Shown: positions 1 to 9,370 of the stretch, piece by piece
How positions within the stretch are numbered: position 1 is the stretch's first letter
How the letters are laid out: the number at the start of each line of letters is the position of its first letter
Translations under genes and position numbers: made by a program
Notes under the pieces: generated by a model
What the model was told of the DNA's origin: nothing
Databases searched by the model: none
Seen by the model: only the letters and a program-made list of their open reading frames with translations
From: Comamonadaceae bacterium
Lineage (GTDB): Bacteria; Pseudomonadota; Gammaproteobacteria; Burkholderiales; Burkholderiaceae_C
Assembly (NCBI GenBank): GCA_947447355.1
Contig: CANFJF010000015.1
Location: 1-58,038 of the forward strand
Direction: 5' to 3'
DNA: 58,038 nt

Positions 1-1
1 C

Positions 2-190
2 ATGGTGACGAGTGATCCGCAAAGCGAAACCTCTCGCCGTGCGGGCAAGTTGCGCGCTGACCTACAGTACGCACGGATTGACGAAATTCTGGCGACCGGC
101 TTGCACGCCTTCTTGACCCAGTTCTTAGACCGGGTCAACGAGATTGGCGCCAGCATCAGCCGCGAGTTTCTGGTCCCGAGCACTCACTGA
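2..190 (+). CDS. alpha-E domain protein, C-terminal end (partial)
   Basis: This is the last ~62 codons of a gene that begins before the window; the first in-frame ATG at base 2 is not a believable start. The tail reads IDEILATGLHAFLTQFLDRV then an INEIG/ISREF-like ending, which resembles the C-terminus of alpha-E (DUF403) proteins. In the family these commonly sit beside a circularly permuted ATP-grasp protein and a transglutaminase, and a transglutaminase does follow here with a 43-base gap. The conserved trio is often linked to peptide or amide-bond chemistry, but its function is not settled. The call rests on a short fragment plus context. Confidence 0.6.
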   Translation: MVTSDPQSETSRRAGKLRADLQYARIDEILATGLHAFLTQFLDRVNEIGASISREFLVPSTH

Positions 191-233
191 CGGCTTTTTT
201 GTCAGCGCTGGACTTGCTGTTAAGGTCGTGGGC

Positions 234-1064
234 ATGAAGTTGCACGTTAAGCACACCACCGACTACCGCTACAGCGAACCGCTGCTCTACGCCCTGCAAA
301 CCCTGTGGCTGACGCCGCAGAGTGGGCCGGCGCAAAGCGTGGATTTTTGGAGTTTGGGCGCGCCCGAAAAGCTCTTTTCCCAGCACGACGCCTACGGCAA
401 CAGCATTCACTCCTACACCTTCGTCGGCAAAGTGAGTGACGATGTGCGCTGGAGTTTGGTCAACGCGGCAGGGCAGGTGGACACGCTGGGTGTGGCCGAG
501 TTTGTCGACGCCCCCAGCTTGCCGCACCCGAGTTTCTTTTTGCGTCCGACGCACTTGGCGGCACCCCATGCGGTGCTGGCTGAATTCGGTCGGCGTTTTA
601 TTTCACCCGCTGCATCCACCAACCGCAATGGCAAGGCTGATTTGGCCAGCCTGTTGGCTTTGAGCCAAGGCATTGCCGATGTGGTGCGTTACCAAAAAAA
701 CAGCACCAACGTCAGCACCACAGCGCTCCAAGCTTTTCAAGCGGGCGCCGGTGTGTGCCAGGACCAAGCCCATGTGATGGTCGCCGTGTGCCGCAGCTTG
801 GGCATTCCGGCGCGTTACGTGAGTGGCTATTTTTACGCCGCCAACGAACCCGACTTGGCCAGCCACGCCTGGGCTGATGTGTGTCTCGACGTGGCCGAGC
901 GGCGTTGGGTCAGCATCGACATCACCCACAGCTGCCTCATAGACCAGCGCCACGTGCGTTTGGCCATGGGCACAGACTACGACGCCTGCCCGCCGATCAA
1001 AGGCGTGCGCCAAGGCGGCGGTGAAGAGTCGATGACGGTGAGCATCACGATTGAGCCGGTTTGA
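234..1064 (+). CDS. Transglutaminase-like (papain-fold) protein
   Basis: A 276-residue protein with an N-terminal beta-rich 'MKLHVKHTTDYRY' region typical of bacterial transglutaminase N domains, then a transglutaminase core. The catalytic triad can be read: Cys175 in GAGVCQDQAH, His211 in SHAWADV and Asp229 in SIDITHS. The reading frame is open to base 144, but the ATG at 234 starts exactly at the conserved N-terminus. It follows the alpha-E gene and is probably co-transcribed with it. The family hydrolyses or cross-links peptide/amide bonds; the substrate is unknown. No signal peptide is visible, so it probably acts in the cytoplasm. Confidence 0.85.
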   Translation: MKLHVKHTTDYRYSEPLLYALQTLWLTPQSGPAQSVDFWSLGAPEKLFSQHDAYGNSIHSYTFVGKVSDDVRWSLVNAAGQVDTLGVAEFVDAPSLPHPSFFLRPTHLAAPHAVLAEFGRRFISPAASTNRNGKADLASLLALSQGIADVVRYQKNSTNVSTTALQAFQAGAGVCQDQAHVMVAVCRSLGIPARYVSGYFYAANEPDLASHAWADVCLDVAERRWVSIDITHSCLIDQRHVRLAMGTDYDACPPIKGVRQGGGEESMTVSITIEPV

Positions 1065-1121
1065 GGGCTTGTGCTCGAAACTCGTTGGTGCACCATCAGC
1101 AACCGATCGCGACATCAATTT

Positions 1122-3107
1122 CTACATTGCTTTCGATCTGCGCCGTGCCGCTGGGTGCGCTTGACCTGATGTTTTGCTTTTCGGTCTGATCATCTGCGCC
1201 GTGCTGCTGGTTGCATTTGGCGTGATGTTCTGCCCCTTGATCAGCGCGATCACGCTCGCCATGGTGCTCGCGTCGTCGTCGAAGCCGCCGTGCGTGGTGC
1301 TCCTCGACTGCGCGCAGGGTGCCGTCCAAGCATTGACATTCGGCAGTCTGTCCGCTACGGCATCGAAATATTTCTCCATGCCGAGGATGGGCGTCACCTT
1401 GCCACTTTCGAACGACTGCGACACCAAGTACAGCAGCGAGCGGCCATAGTCGAGGAGGGGCTTGCAGGTAGGGTCCTTTTGCTCCACGTCATCGGCGAGA
1501 TGGAACTGGTTCAGGCGGTTGACCTTGCCGCTCTTGAGATGGGGTGCAACGCATTCCTCAAACACGTCCATGCGCACCGCTGGCGCCATGAAGTTGACAC
1601 TCTCAAAAATCCAGTTCCGTTCGCACAATTCCTTGACGACGTAGCTGTGAACGATGGCCCCCGCCGAATGCCCGATCAGATGCAGGCGCACCTTGGACGG
1701 GTCGGCGAAGAGCGGTGAGTTGGTGCAGGCGTTGTAGAGCTTGATGCCTCCGCTTTCCGGCGTCTCCGAAATCGCTGCGCCGTTTTTTTTCATCTCACCC
1801 CAGATCTTCGATCCCGGGTGCGCCAGCAATTTCTCCAAGCGCTCATTCCACCATTTCTTTGTGACGTCCAACAAGCCGCCAGCCATGCGCGGCTCGCCCA
1901 TCAGTGCATCCTCCAGGCGGTTCTTGAGCGTTGACATCAGGTCGGTTTCCCACATCAGGAAAATCGGGAAGATCCTGGCGTCGTAGAGGGCTGGAATCCA
2001 TTTTGCAGCCGTCTGCGCCGCGTCACTCTCCGATGTCAGGCCGCCATGCGCGTAGATGGCGATATCAATCGGGTCGTTCTTGCCCAAGCCCCAAGCGTCG
2101 CGGGCAACGGGCAGGTGCTGGGTGACCAAGGCATCGATGTCGCCGTCGTTCGTGCGGTAGTCGCCCGTGTTGCTCAGGTGCCCGTTGTTCTCCATGTTGA
2201 TGATGAACGGATTGATCTCGCGCGAGCGCAGCGTGCTGTTGCTGGCAATGTGGACCTTTCCGTTGAGGGTGCGCAGGCTGGGTGCATTGGCAATTTCCGT
2301 GTGCAAATCCGTCACCACACCGAGCTGCGCAACCCAGCAGTCCATGGCGTTGTCGAGCCAGTCCTCGTACTGCAGTACCGCACGGCCTGCGGAGCCCCAG
2401 TCTGTTCCCCAAGAGTTCTGGATGATGAATCCGTCATGGTTGTAGCCCACGATGGCAAAGGCGTGCCCGCCATCGGTGGGCAGTGCCTGTTGCGAGGGGA
2501 TGTGCCACAAGCCTGTGCCCTTCACGCCCATCCCCTCGCCCCACCCACGGTGACAGGCGGCGGTGGCATAAAGAATGCCCACCTCGTTCAAGGCCACGTG
2601 CATGTCGGTGATCGAACGGGGTTCCACCCGGTAATAGGCACCTAGCGGGCGCAACACCGCGTCCAGCCACCAGTCGTCTTTCGGCTGCTGGACCTGCATG
2701 GGCATGGGCTCACTCGGCCACAGGTTGGCCTTGCAGGCGCCGTACTTGAACCAGCCCGTCATGGCGCCGCGCGCGCTCGAACCCGTGTCGATCTTGGGGT
2801 CGCCCGGGAATTCGTCGTAGCGCCGCGCCATGGAATACAGCATGAACGGCGACACCTCGCAATCTGCGGGCTTGTGTCCTGCGCTGTGCAGCAGGTGATA
2901 GACCACGCTGGACAAGGCAAAGCCCGTGCAGGCGCTGGTCTGTCCCTGGTTCAGCACCGGGATGCGCGTCTTCGGCTCTAGCGTGTGCTCGGGGATGACG
3001 CCCACCGGCGGCATGTAGGGGCGGTCGCGCAGGTCGAGCTGGTCGGGCACAACACTGCGCACAATGCCGCTAAGCCCTGCGGATTGGACCGAGGTCGTTT
3101 TTGTCAT
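1122..3107 (-). CDS. Papain-family (C1) peptidase fused to an alpha/beta hydrolase
   Basis: A 661-residue two-domain protein. Residues ~45-265 form a C1A-like cysteine protease: Gln54/Cys60 in NQGQTSACTGFA, His215 in GGHAFAIVGY and Asn231 in IQNSWGTDWG. Residues ~330-640 form a serine-hydrolase domain with AIYAHGGLTSE (oxyanion region) and the nucleophile elbow GHSAG (Ser481). The start at 3107 is chosen because a clear AAAGGAG box lies just upstream; the open frame runs 23 codons further. There is no signal peptide. The gene stands alone, convergent with the transglutaminase gene. Both catalytic sets look intact, so it may cleave both peptide and ester bonds, but the target is unknown. Confidence 0.8.
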   Translation of the reverse strand: MTKTTSVQSAGLSGIVRSVVPDQLDLRDRPYMPPVGVIPEHTLEPKTRIPVLNQGQTSACTGFALSSVVYHLLHSAGHKPADCEVSPFMLYSMARRYDEFPGDPKIDTGSSARGAMTGWFKYGACKANLWPSEPMPMQVQQPKDDWWLDAVLRPLGAYYRVEPRSITDMHVALNEVGILYATAACHRGWGEGMGVKGTGLWHIPSQQALPTDGGHAFAIVGYNHDGFIIQNSWGTDWGSAGRAVLQYEDWLDNAMDCWVAQLGVVTDLHTEIANAPSLRTLNGKVHIASNSTLRSREINPFIINMENNGHLSNTGDYRTNDGDIDALVTQHLPVARDAWGLGKNDPIDIAIYAHGGLTSESDAAQTAAKWIPALYDARIFPIFLMWETDLMSTLKNRLEDALMGEPRMAGGLLDVTKKWWNERLEKLLAHPGSKIWGEMKKNGAAISETPESGGIKLYNACTNSPLFADPSKVRLHLIGHSAGAIVHSYVVKELCERNWIFESVNFMAPAVRMDVFEECVAPHLKSGKVNRLNQFHLADDVEQKDPTCKPLLDYGRSLLYLVSQSFESGKVTPILGMEKYFDAVADRLPNVNAWTAPCAQSRSTTHGGFDDDASTMASVIALIKGQNITPNATSSTAQMIRPKSKTSGQAHPAARRRSKAM

Positions 3108-3215
3108 CGTGAGTTTCTCCTTTAATCGCCGTTTGAAGATGAATTGGATCTTCAAAATTCGATGGAAGACCCGCATGCACTTTGGGCTTTAAAAGCGTGC
3201 AGGCGGGTAAGCAAA

Positions 3216-3232
3216 TACCTGCAAAGCAGGTA
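3216..3232. repeat. Small perfect stem-loop between two minus-strand genes
   Basis: TACCTGC and GCAGGTA pair perfectly around an AAA loop. It lies ~110 bases upstream of the protease-hydrolase gene and ~125 bases downstream of the next hydrolase gene. There is no T-run on the minus strand, so it could be part of an upstream control region or just chance. Confidence 0.3.
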
Positions 3233-3358
3233 ACAGCTTCTTCTTGCGTTGTAGGCGTTCAGTGAGCGCAGCGCGACCCAGTTACCACTGCGTGGTGCAG
3301 CTGGGCAGGGTCAATGTTCAGCCCGATGCGGGGCGTACTCGGTTGCCGTTGAAGCCGT

Positions 3359-4090
3359 TTATGCCGGTGGGCTGTCGCAGCGCACCAACCAGCGCTCAAG
3401 AGATTGCGCGACGGCCTCTGGCTGTTCCATGGGGGCCATGTGGCCAGCCTCTTCAATCACATCAAGTTCTGCCGTTGGCGCTAAGGCCTGCATGGCCTGG
3501 TGTTGTGTCACCGGGGACCAGGTGTCCTGCCGGCCACACATCAGCAGCGTGGGCACTGTGATGTGGCGCAGCACATCGCTGCCGTCCGGTCGACCCAGCA
3601 GGGACTGGATCTGACATTCAAAAATGTCTGCGGTCTTGCGCTCAAACATCAAAATGATGCGCTCAATCAATTCATCGTCTTGCAGGCGCGCAGGGTGCAC
3701 CATGCCCTTGACCCATTCGCGCGCCATGACGCCCACACCTTGTTCACGCGCCACCTGCAACAAGGCAAAGCGTTTGCGTGACTCTTCCTCGCCGGCAGCG
3801 CCAGAGGCTTTAGGCAGAAAACCCGTGTCCAGCAACGCGACGCCACGGATGCGCTCAGGTGCCTGCCGCAGGGCTTCAAGCACCACACGAGCACCCATGG
3901 AGTGACCCGCCAACAGCATTTCAGGCGGAGCCGAATCCAGCATTTGGCGTGCCATCTGACTCAGTGAATCTGCCGAGCCGTGGTTCACCATGGTGCAAGC
4001 ACGTTGGTCAGCCAGTCTCGGCAACAACGGCTCCCACACCGCGTGGTCACACATCAGGCCCGGCACCCATAAAAGCGGCAAGTTCGTCAT
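3359..4090 (-). CDS. Alpha/beta hydrolase
   Basis: A 243-residue single-domain alpha/beta hydrolase. It starts with the LPLLWVPGLMCDHAVW strand/oxyanion segment, has the nucleophile elbow AGHSMGA, and carries the late histidine in EEAGHMAPME. The start is set at 4090 (MTNLPLLW), since the extension to 4162 would overlap the preceding gene. That gene, a Liv-type binding protein, ends 14 bases upstream, so the two are probably one transcript. The family covers esterases, C-C hydrolases and lactonases; the exact substrate cannot be read. Confidence 0.8.
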   Translation of the reverse strand: MTNLPLLWVPGLMCDHAVWEPLLPRLADQRACTMVNHGSADSLSQMARQMLDSAPPEMLLAGHSMGARVVLEALRQAPERIRGVALLDTGFLPKASGAAGEEESRKRFALLQVAREQGVGVMAREWVKGMVHPARLQDDELIERIILMFERKTADIFECQIQSLLGRPDGSDVLRHITVPTLLMCGRQDTWSPVTQHQAMQALAPTAELDVIEEAGHMAPMEQPEAVAQSLERWLVRCDSPPA

Positions 4091-4104
4091 GGCGTGGTCA
4101 CGGT

Positions 4105-5271
4105 TCAACGAGATTTGCCAATGTCTTTGACATCGGTCACGGTTTCGATTTCCCGATTCCACAACTGACCCCCGATTTTTTCGACGCGGCGGACGTAAAC
4201 GTTTTGAACGACGTCCCGTGTGCGCGCATCAATGTACATCGGGCCGCGCGGACTTTCAAAGACTTGGCCTTTCATGGCGTTGAGCAGCACCTCACCACCA
4301 ACGCCTTTGCTTGATTTCGCCGCTTCGTAAATGACGCGCATGCCGTCGTAAGCGCCGACGGCCATGAAGTTCGGGCGCGCGCCATTGTTGGCTTTGGCAA
4401 AGTCAGCCACAAATTTTTTATTGAGCGCAGAGTCGTGAGCAGCCGAATAGTGGTGGGCCGTCACGACGCCAATTGCGACATCACCCATCTCGTTGATGAT
4501 GTTGTCGTCCGTGACGCTGCCTTCGGCAATCAGGCGGATTCCCGCTTTGTCCAGGCCACGCTCTGTAAACTGTTTCATCAGCGCCGAACCAACGCCAGCA
4601 GGCACGAAGGCAAACAGCGCATCGGGCTTGGCGTCACGAACCCTTTGCAGGAAGGGGGCGAAGTCTGGGTTGCGAAGAGGGACACGCAGCGTCTCAATGA
4701 CCTGCCCGCCGTTGGCGATGAAGCGCTGGTTGAAATACTTCTCTGAGTCCACGCCGGGTGCGTAGTCGGTCACCAGACTGACGACTTTTTTGACATTGTT
4801 TTTGGTGGCCCACTCCGCCAGCGTGGTCACCACTTGTGGCACGGTGAAGCTGGTCCGCACGATAAAGGGCGAGGCTTCTGTGATCGTCGAGGTAGCAGCC
4901 GCCATCACCACCATGGGGGTTTTGGATTGCGTCGCCAACGGTGCCGTTGCAAAGGCCAACGGGGTCAGGCCAAAACCGGCGAGCACCTGCACTTTGTCGT
5001 TGATCAACAGTTCCTGGGCCAGGCGCTTGGTAGCGTCGGGCATGCCCGTGTCGTCCTTGACGATCAGCACGACTTTTTTACCTGCCACCGTGTCTCCGTG
5101 CTGCGCCACATACAGGCGTGCGGCAGATTCGAGTTGCATGCCCGTCGAGGCAAAGGGGCCTGTCAAAGGAAGAATCAGGCCAATCTTGAAAGTGTTGTCT
5201 TGGGCATGGGCGAGCCCGACGATGCCGGCAAGTGAAATGCCTGCGGCAATGATGAACGAGCGTTTGAACAT
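4105..5271 (-). CDS. Branched-chain amino acid-type ABC transporter substrate-binding protein (LivK-like)
   Basis: A 388-residue periplasmic binding protein of the leucine-binding family. It has a Sec signal peptide (MFKRSFIIAAGISLAGIVG, cleavage after AHA) followed by FKIGLILPLTGPFASTG, the typical first strand. The start at 5271 has a CAGGAGA box; a longer frame to 5385 has none and would lack a leading signal peptide. No permease or ATPase genes lie nearby, so it must borrow a transporter or be an orphan. Proteins of this kind in Burkholderiales often bind aromatic or other organic acids. The linked downstream gene is an alpha/beta hydrolase. Confidence 0.88.
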   Translation of the reverse strand: MFKRSFIIAAGISLAGIVGLAHAQDNTFKIGLILPLTGPFASTGMQLESAARLYVAQHGDTVAGKKVVLIVKDDTGMPDATKRLAQELLINDKVQVLAGFGLTPLAFATAPLATQSKTPMVVMAAATSTITEASPFIVRTSFTVPQVVTTLAEWATKNNVKKVVSLVTDYAPGVDSEKYFNQRFIANGGQVIETLRVPLRNPDFAPFLQRVRDAKPDALFAFVPAGVGSALMKQFTERGLDKAGIRLIAEGSVTDDNIINEMGDVAIGVVTAHHYSAAHDSALNKKFVADFAKANNGARPNFMAVGAYDGMRVIYEAAKSSKGVGGEVLLNAMKGQVFESPRGPMYIDARTRDVVQNVYVRRVEKIGGQLWNREIETVTDVKDIGKSR

Positions 5272-5434
5272 GATTTGTCTCCTGTGGTTCTGGATGGCGC
5301 AGTGCACCGAATTTTTATCGAACGGTAATTGAACGGGAACAACTGTACCGGTTTTCAGCCCTGTTGATCTGGGTAAACTCGGCAAACTGTTTTACGGCAG
5401 AAGTGGATTACGCCAAGCAACAACACGTTGACCT

Positions 5435-7471
5435 ATGAAAATTGATCTGCGCCTGACCTTTCACTACGGGTTGACCATCTTCCTGAGTGCATTTTTGCTG
5501 TTCCAGGTGCAGCCCTTGATTGGCAAAATGATCTTGCCTTGGTTCGGTGGCTCGGCAGCGGTGTGGACAACGTGCATGTTGTTTTTTCAATCGGTCTTGC
5601 TGCTGGGTTATTTTTACGCCCACTGGGTGGTGCATTACTTGAGTCCGTCGCGCCAAAGTCTGGTGCATGGCAGTTTGCTGTTGATCAGCTTGTTACTCGT
5701 CCCTATCAGCCCGAGTTTGGGCTGGAAGCCGATGGGGGATGAGAATCCGACCTTGCGCATCCTTGGCTTGCTGACCGTGTCCATCGGCTTGCCTTACTTT
5801 GTCTTGTCCACCACGGGTCCACTGCTCCAAGCTTGGTTTGCTCGGGAGCGTTCAGGGTTGGTTCCCTATCGTTTATTTGCCTTGTCCAACTTCGGTTCCA
5901 TGCTCGCCTTGCTAGCGTATCCGGTCGCAGTCGAACCTCTTTTTTCAACGCTGTGGCAGTCGTATTTGTGGTCGGGTTTGTATGCCTGCTTTGCTGCCGC
6001 TTGCGCGCTCTTGGCTTGGCGCGGCCGCAAGGGCATTGCTATCGTCCAGACCCCCCAACAAGAAGGCCCCGCCCCGCGTTGGACTGACAAAGCGCTGTGG
6101 GCCGCCTTGGCGGCATGCCCGTCTATTTTGATGGTGGCCGATACCAGCTACCTCACCACCAACATTGCCCCCATCCCCATGATTTGGGTGGCGCCATTGG
6201 CCTTGTATCTGTTGTCATTCATCTTGAGCTTTGAGCGGAGTAGCTGGTACCAGCGCAAAGTTTTTCTCCCCGTGCTGGTACTGGGCTTGGGCGCATTGGC
6301 CTATCTGCCAACCTTGAGGATTGACGAACTTCCTCTCGCCATTTCAATGGGGATCAACCTGACGGCATTTTTTGCCGCTTGCATGGTGTGCCATGGTGAA
6401 CTCGCTCGTTTGCAACCGCACCCCAGCCATCTGACCGGCTATTACTTGATGCTGGCCGTCGGAGGCGTGGTGGGTGGATTTTTTGTGGGCGTTATTGCAC
6501 CGTATTGGTTTAACAGCCCCTACGAGTTGTCGATTGGCATTGTGCTCACCGGACTGGTGGCTGCCCTGGCGATCATTCCAAAAATGGAGTTTGCACGGCC
6601 ACTGTGGCGCTGGACATCGATTGCTTTTTCAACGGCAGTGTTGCTGATACTGGCCTCGATTCGCATCGCCGACCACATGGCGCAGATCAGTGGTGCAGAG
6701 GTGACAGTGCGTAATTTTTACGGAACCTTGCAAGTCTTCAGCAACGTCAAGGACGCGTACCGCACGATGTTTCATGGACAAATCATCCATGGGCGGCAAT
6801 ACACGTCGCCAGACAAGTTAGATCTGCCTACGACTTATTACAGTCCGGAAGGTGCCGCTGGCAAAGCCCTGCAGATCAAAGCCGAACAGGGGCCGCTAAG
6901 GGTCGGGGTGATTGGTCTCGGGGTGGGTACGCTGCTGAGCTATGGGCGAAAGGGCGATGACTTCAGGCTCTACGAGATTGATCCGCTGGTGGTTGACATC
7001 GCCCGCCAGCATTTCAGCTTTCTCTCACGCACCGCAGCAAGAACTGACATCGTCTTGGGTGATGCCCGCTTGCAGTTGGAGAGAGAGCCTGACCAGCGCT
7101 TCGACGTCCTGGTGGTTGATGCGTTTTCTGGCGACTCCGTGCCGATTCATCTGCTGACGCTGGAGGCCTTTGCCCAGTATTTCAGGCATCTCAAACCCGA
7201 TGGCACCTTGGTGGTCCACATCACCAACCGGTTCTTGGATCTCCGGCCGGTTGTTAAGACGGCTGCTGACCATTTTAAAAAGGACGTTCGTTTGGTGGAG
7301 TCAGAAAACATCCCTGATAAATTGGTGTTCGCTTCGCGCTGGGCATTGATCAGCAGCGACCCCGCTTTTTTCAAAGACCCAAGGCTCAACAACGCCACGA
7401 CGATCGTCAACCCGACCGGGTTTCAAGCCTGGAAAGATGACTACAGCAGCATCTTTTCTATTTTGAAATAG
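5435..7471 (+). CDS. Membrane-fused spermidine synthase-like protein
   Basis: A 678-residue protein. The first ~420 residues contain many hydrophobic segments (for example LTIFLSAFLLFQVQPLIGKM) of the fused MFS/spermidine-synthase type. The last ~220 residues form a Rossmann fold of the spermidine synthase class: VGVIGLGVGTL, YEIDPLV, VLGDARLQL and VVDAFSGDSVP. The family binds an S-adenosylmethionine-type cofactor, but true polyamine synthesis is unproven for the membrane-fused forms. It is transcribed away from the ABC binding-protein gene across a 163-base gap that shows no obvious operator. Confidence 0.85.
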   Translation: MKIDLRLTFHYGLTIFLSAFLLFQVQPLIGKMILPWFGGSAAVWTTCMLFFQSVLLLGYFYAHWVVHYLSPSRQSLVHGSLLLISLLLVPISPSLGWKPMGDENPTLRILGLLTVSIGLPYFVLSTTGPLLQAWFARERSGLVPYRLFALSNFGSMLALLAYPVAVEPLFSTLWQSYLWSGLYACFAAACALLAWRGRKGIAIVQTPQQEGPAPRWTDKALWAALAACPSILMVADTSYLTTNIAPIPMIWVAPLALYLLSFILSFERSSWYQRKVFLPVLVLGLGALAYLPTLRIDELPLAISMGINLTAFFAACMVCHGELARLQPHPSHLTGYYLMLAVGGVVGGFFVGVIAPYWFNSPYELSIGIVLTGLVAALAIIPKMEFARPLWRWTSIAFSTAVLLILASIRIADHMAQISGAEVTVRNFYGTLQVFSNVKDAYRTMFHGQIIHGRQYTSPDKLDLPTTYYSPEGAAGKALQIKAEQGPLRVGVIGLGVGTLLSYGRKGDDFRLYEIDPLVVDIARQHFSFLSRTAARTDIVLGDARLQLEREPDQRFDVLVVDAFSGDSVPIHLLTLEAFAQYFRHLKPDGTLVVHITNRFLDLRPVVKTAADHFKKDVRLVESENIPDKLVFASRWALISSDPAFFKDPRLNNATTIVNPTGFQAWKDDYSSIFSILK

Positions 7472-7598
7472 CCGCGTACTTAACGACGGTTGACGTAAGA
7501 TCCACGCCACTCGTTCGAGTGACCTGCCTTCGAGGCATTGGAGTTTGACTCCTCGTATGCGCCGACAGGTTTCCCCTCACTGTTCACGGAGTCTCTTG

Positions 7599-8933
7599 AT
7601 GACAACCGCACGTCGTAGCCTCCTCAAAGGTGCGGCAGTCCTGGGCGCACTTTCTGCTGCGTCCCTGCCTGCCATGGCCCAGCCTTTTCTTTTTTCCCCG
7701 ACGACCGAACTGATGCCCAAAGGCAAAAAGCGGCGTGTGGTCGTTTTGGGTGGCGGCTGGGGCGGCTTGGCCACCGCCAGACATTTGCGCGAGACAGCGC
7801 CTGACCTCGACGTGGTGTTGCTAGAGAAAAACCCGATTTTCTGGTCTTGTCCTTTGAGCAACAAATGGCTGGTCGACGTTGTCGACACCTCGTTCCTGGT
7901 TCACTCGTACACGGCTGCAGCCAATCGCAGTAGCTACACCTTCGTTCAAACCGAAATCACCGACATTGACCGCGACAAAAAGCGCGTCCATACGGCACAA
8001 GGGTTTGTCGACTATGACTGGCTGGTGGTGTCCGCAGGCATTCGCGTGTCGTACGAGCCTTGGTTTGGCAACGACCGTCAAGCGATTGCCTACACACACA
8101 CGCACTACTCAAGCGCCTATGTGCCGAGTTCGGAACACTTGGCATTGAAGGAAAAAATCAAGGGCTTCAAAGGCGGCACGATAGTGATGACCTTGCCACC
8201 ACCACCGCATCGTTGCCCACCGTCGCCGTATGAACGCGCGTGTTTAATGGCGTCCCACTTTCAGCGCAACAAGATTCCAGCGAAGATTTTGATCTTGGAC
8301 CCGAAACCTGTCATCGCGCCGATTGGTGGTGGCTACCGCATGGCGTTCGATGAGCTGTATCACGACATCATCACCTACGTGCCTAACGCCGGCGTTAAAG
8401 AGCTGGACCCCTTCAACAAGGTGGTGAAAACGGCTGCGGGTGACTTCAAGTTCGACGACGCCATTTTCATGGGTCATCATCAAGCAGCAGATTTGGTGTG
8501 GAAGTTGGGCGCTGTGGGTAAAACGGCGGACGGAAAACCATCCAATTGGGCCGCGGTGCACCCGCAGTTTTACAACATGAAGGACGACCCGAACGTGTTC
8601 GTCATTGGTGACAGCGTGGGCGCTGTGTCACCACAATTTGGCCATTACCCTAAGAGCGGCCACGTGGCCAACCGCATGGGCCGCAGTGTGGCGCAGTACA
8701 TCGGGCAGCAAGCCAAGGGGCAGCCAATGACGCCCGTCATGATCGACAACCTTTGCTACATGCTGGTGAACACCGAGCCGCTGGAAGCCATCAGCGTGAA
8801 GTTTGATTACAAGATGGGACCAGATGGTCATCTGCTTCAAACCGTGACGGATGACATTTTTCGCCGTCCGCAGCTCTGGCAAGAAGACCTGCGTTGGTAT
8901 GGGGAAATGGTGAAAGACTTTACGGGCAGCTGA
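7599..8933 (+). CDS. Flavocytochrome c sulfide dehydrogenase-type flavoprotein (FccB-like), Tat-exported
   Basis: A 444-residue FAD-dependent oxidoreductase. The N-terminus has a twin-arginine signal (TARRSLLKGAAVLGALSA, cleavage after AMA). A dinucleotide fold follows (VVVLGGGWGGLATARHL). Three cysteines match the key FccB positions as remembered: Cys84 in FWSCPLSN (covalent FAD), Cys206 in HRCPPSPYER and Cys386 in NLCYMLVN (redox disulfide). The C-terminus resembles the FCSD flavin-binding domain. The start at 7599 has an ACGGAG box and gives the Tat signal; the frame extends to 7545 without one. In the family this subunit oxidises sulfide and passes electrons to a cytochrome c subunit, but no such gene is adjacent. 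Confidence 0.8.
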   Translation: MTTARRSLLKGAAVLGALSAASLPAMAQPFLFSPTTELMPKGKKRRVVVLGGGWGGLATARHLRETAPDLDVVLLEKNPIFWSCPLSNKWLVDVVDTSFLVHSYTAAANRSSYTFVQTEITDIDRDKKRVHTAQGFVDYDWLVVSAGIRVSYEPWFGNDRQAIAYTHTHYSSAYVPSSEHLALKEKIKGFKGGTIVMTLPPPPHRCPPSPYERACLMASHFQRNKIPAKILILDPKPVIAPIGGGYRMAFDELYHDIITYVPNAGVKELDPFNKVVKTAAGDFKFDDAIFMGHHQAADLVWKLGAVGKTADGKPSNWAAVHPQFYNMKDDPNVFVIGDSVGAVSPQFGHYPKSGHVANRMGRSVAQYIGQQAKGQPMTPVMIDNLCYMLVNTEPLEAISVKFDYKMGPDGHLLQTVTDDIFRRPQLWQEDLRWYGEMVKDFTGS

Positions 8934-8939
8934 GTCAGT

Positions 8940-9359
8940 TCAAGTGGCCGCACCCGTACGCCGGAAGCGAGGGATGGTGACCTCCGGTGTCACTGGGTCG
9001 AACGTCACCTCGAGCGCATCGCCCACGGCTGTCAAATCTTTGCCCGCACCCACCACATTGCTGTACATGCGCGGGCCTTCTTCTAGCTGGACCAGCACCA
9101 CGTTGTAGGGGACGTCCTGCGCAAAGGCGGGATCGTAGACTTGGTGAATCACGATATAGGCAAACACGGTGCCGCGTCCGCTCAGCGTCTGCCAGTGGTG
9201 CGTCTCAGAAAGGCAACTGGGGCACACATGGTTGATCGGGAAGCGGATCAGCCCGCAGTCGTCGCACTGCTGCATGTGCAGCGCGTGTGCGCGGCAGCCG
9301 TCCCAGAAAGGCCTGTTCTCTTCGCCGATGACCGGCAGGGGTTTTCGGTAGTCTTTCAT
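8940..9359 (-). CDS. DUF35 (OB-fold with zinc ribbon) protein, partner of thiolase-fold enzyme
   Basis: A 139-residue protein with an N-terminal rubredoxin-like zinc ribbon (QQCDDCG ... HVCPSC) and a DUF35 OB-fold containing GTVFAYIVIHQVYDP. The start at 9359 follows the thiolase-fold gene by 11 bases, so the two form an operon. In known cases (the ChsH2-Ltp2 type in steroid breakdown) such proteins bind a thiolase-like partner and help it to bind acyl-CoA or cleave carbon-carbon bonds. The same pair recurs at 41.1-42.7 kb. The gene lies tail-to-tail with the FccB-like gene, only 6 bases apart. Confidence 0.85.
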   Translation of the reverse strand: MKDYRKPLPVIGEENRPFWDGCRAHALHMQQCDDCGLIRFPINHVCPSCLSETHHWQTLSGRGTVFAYIVIHQVYDPAFAQDVPYNVVLVQLEEGPRMYSNVVGAGKDLTAVGDALEVTFDPVTPEVTIPRFRRTGAAT

Positions 9360-9370
9360 GGTGTGTGTTC

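Noticed and set aside
603-1118. Minus-strand open frame of 171 codons over the transglutaminase gene
   Set aside because: Opposite to a gene with a complete catalytic triad; no recognisable domain.
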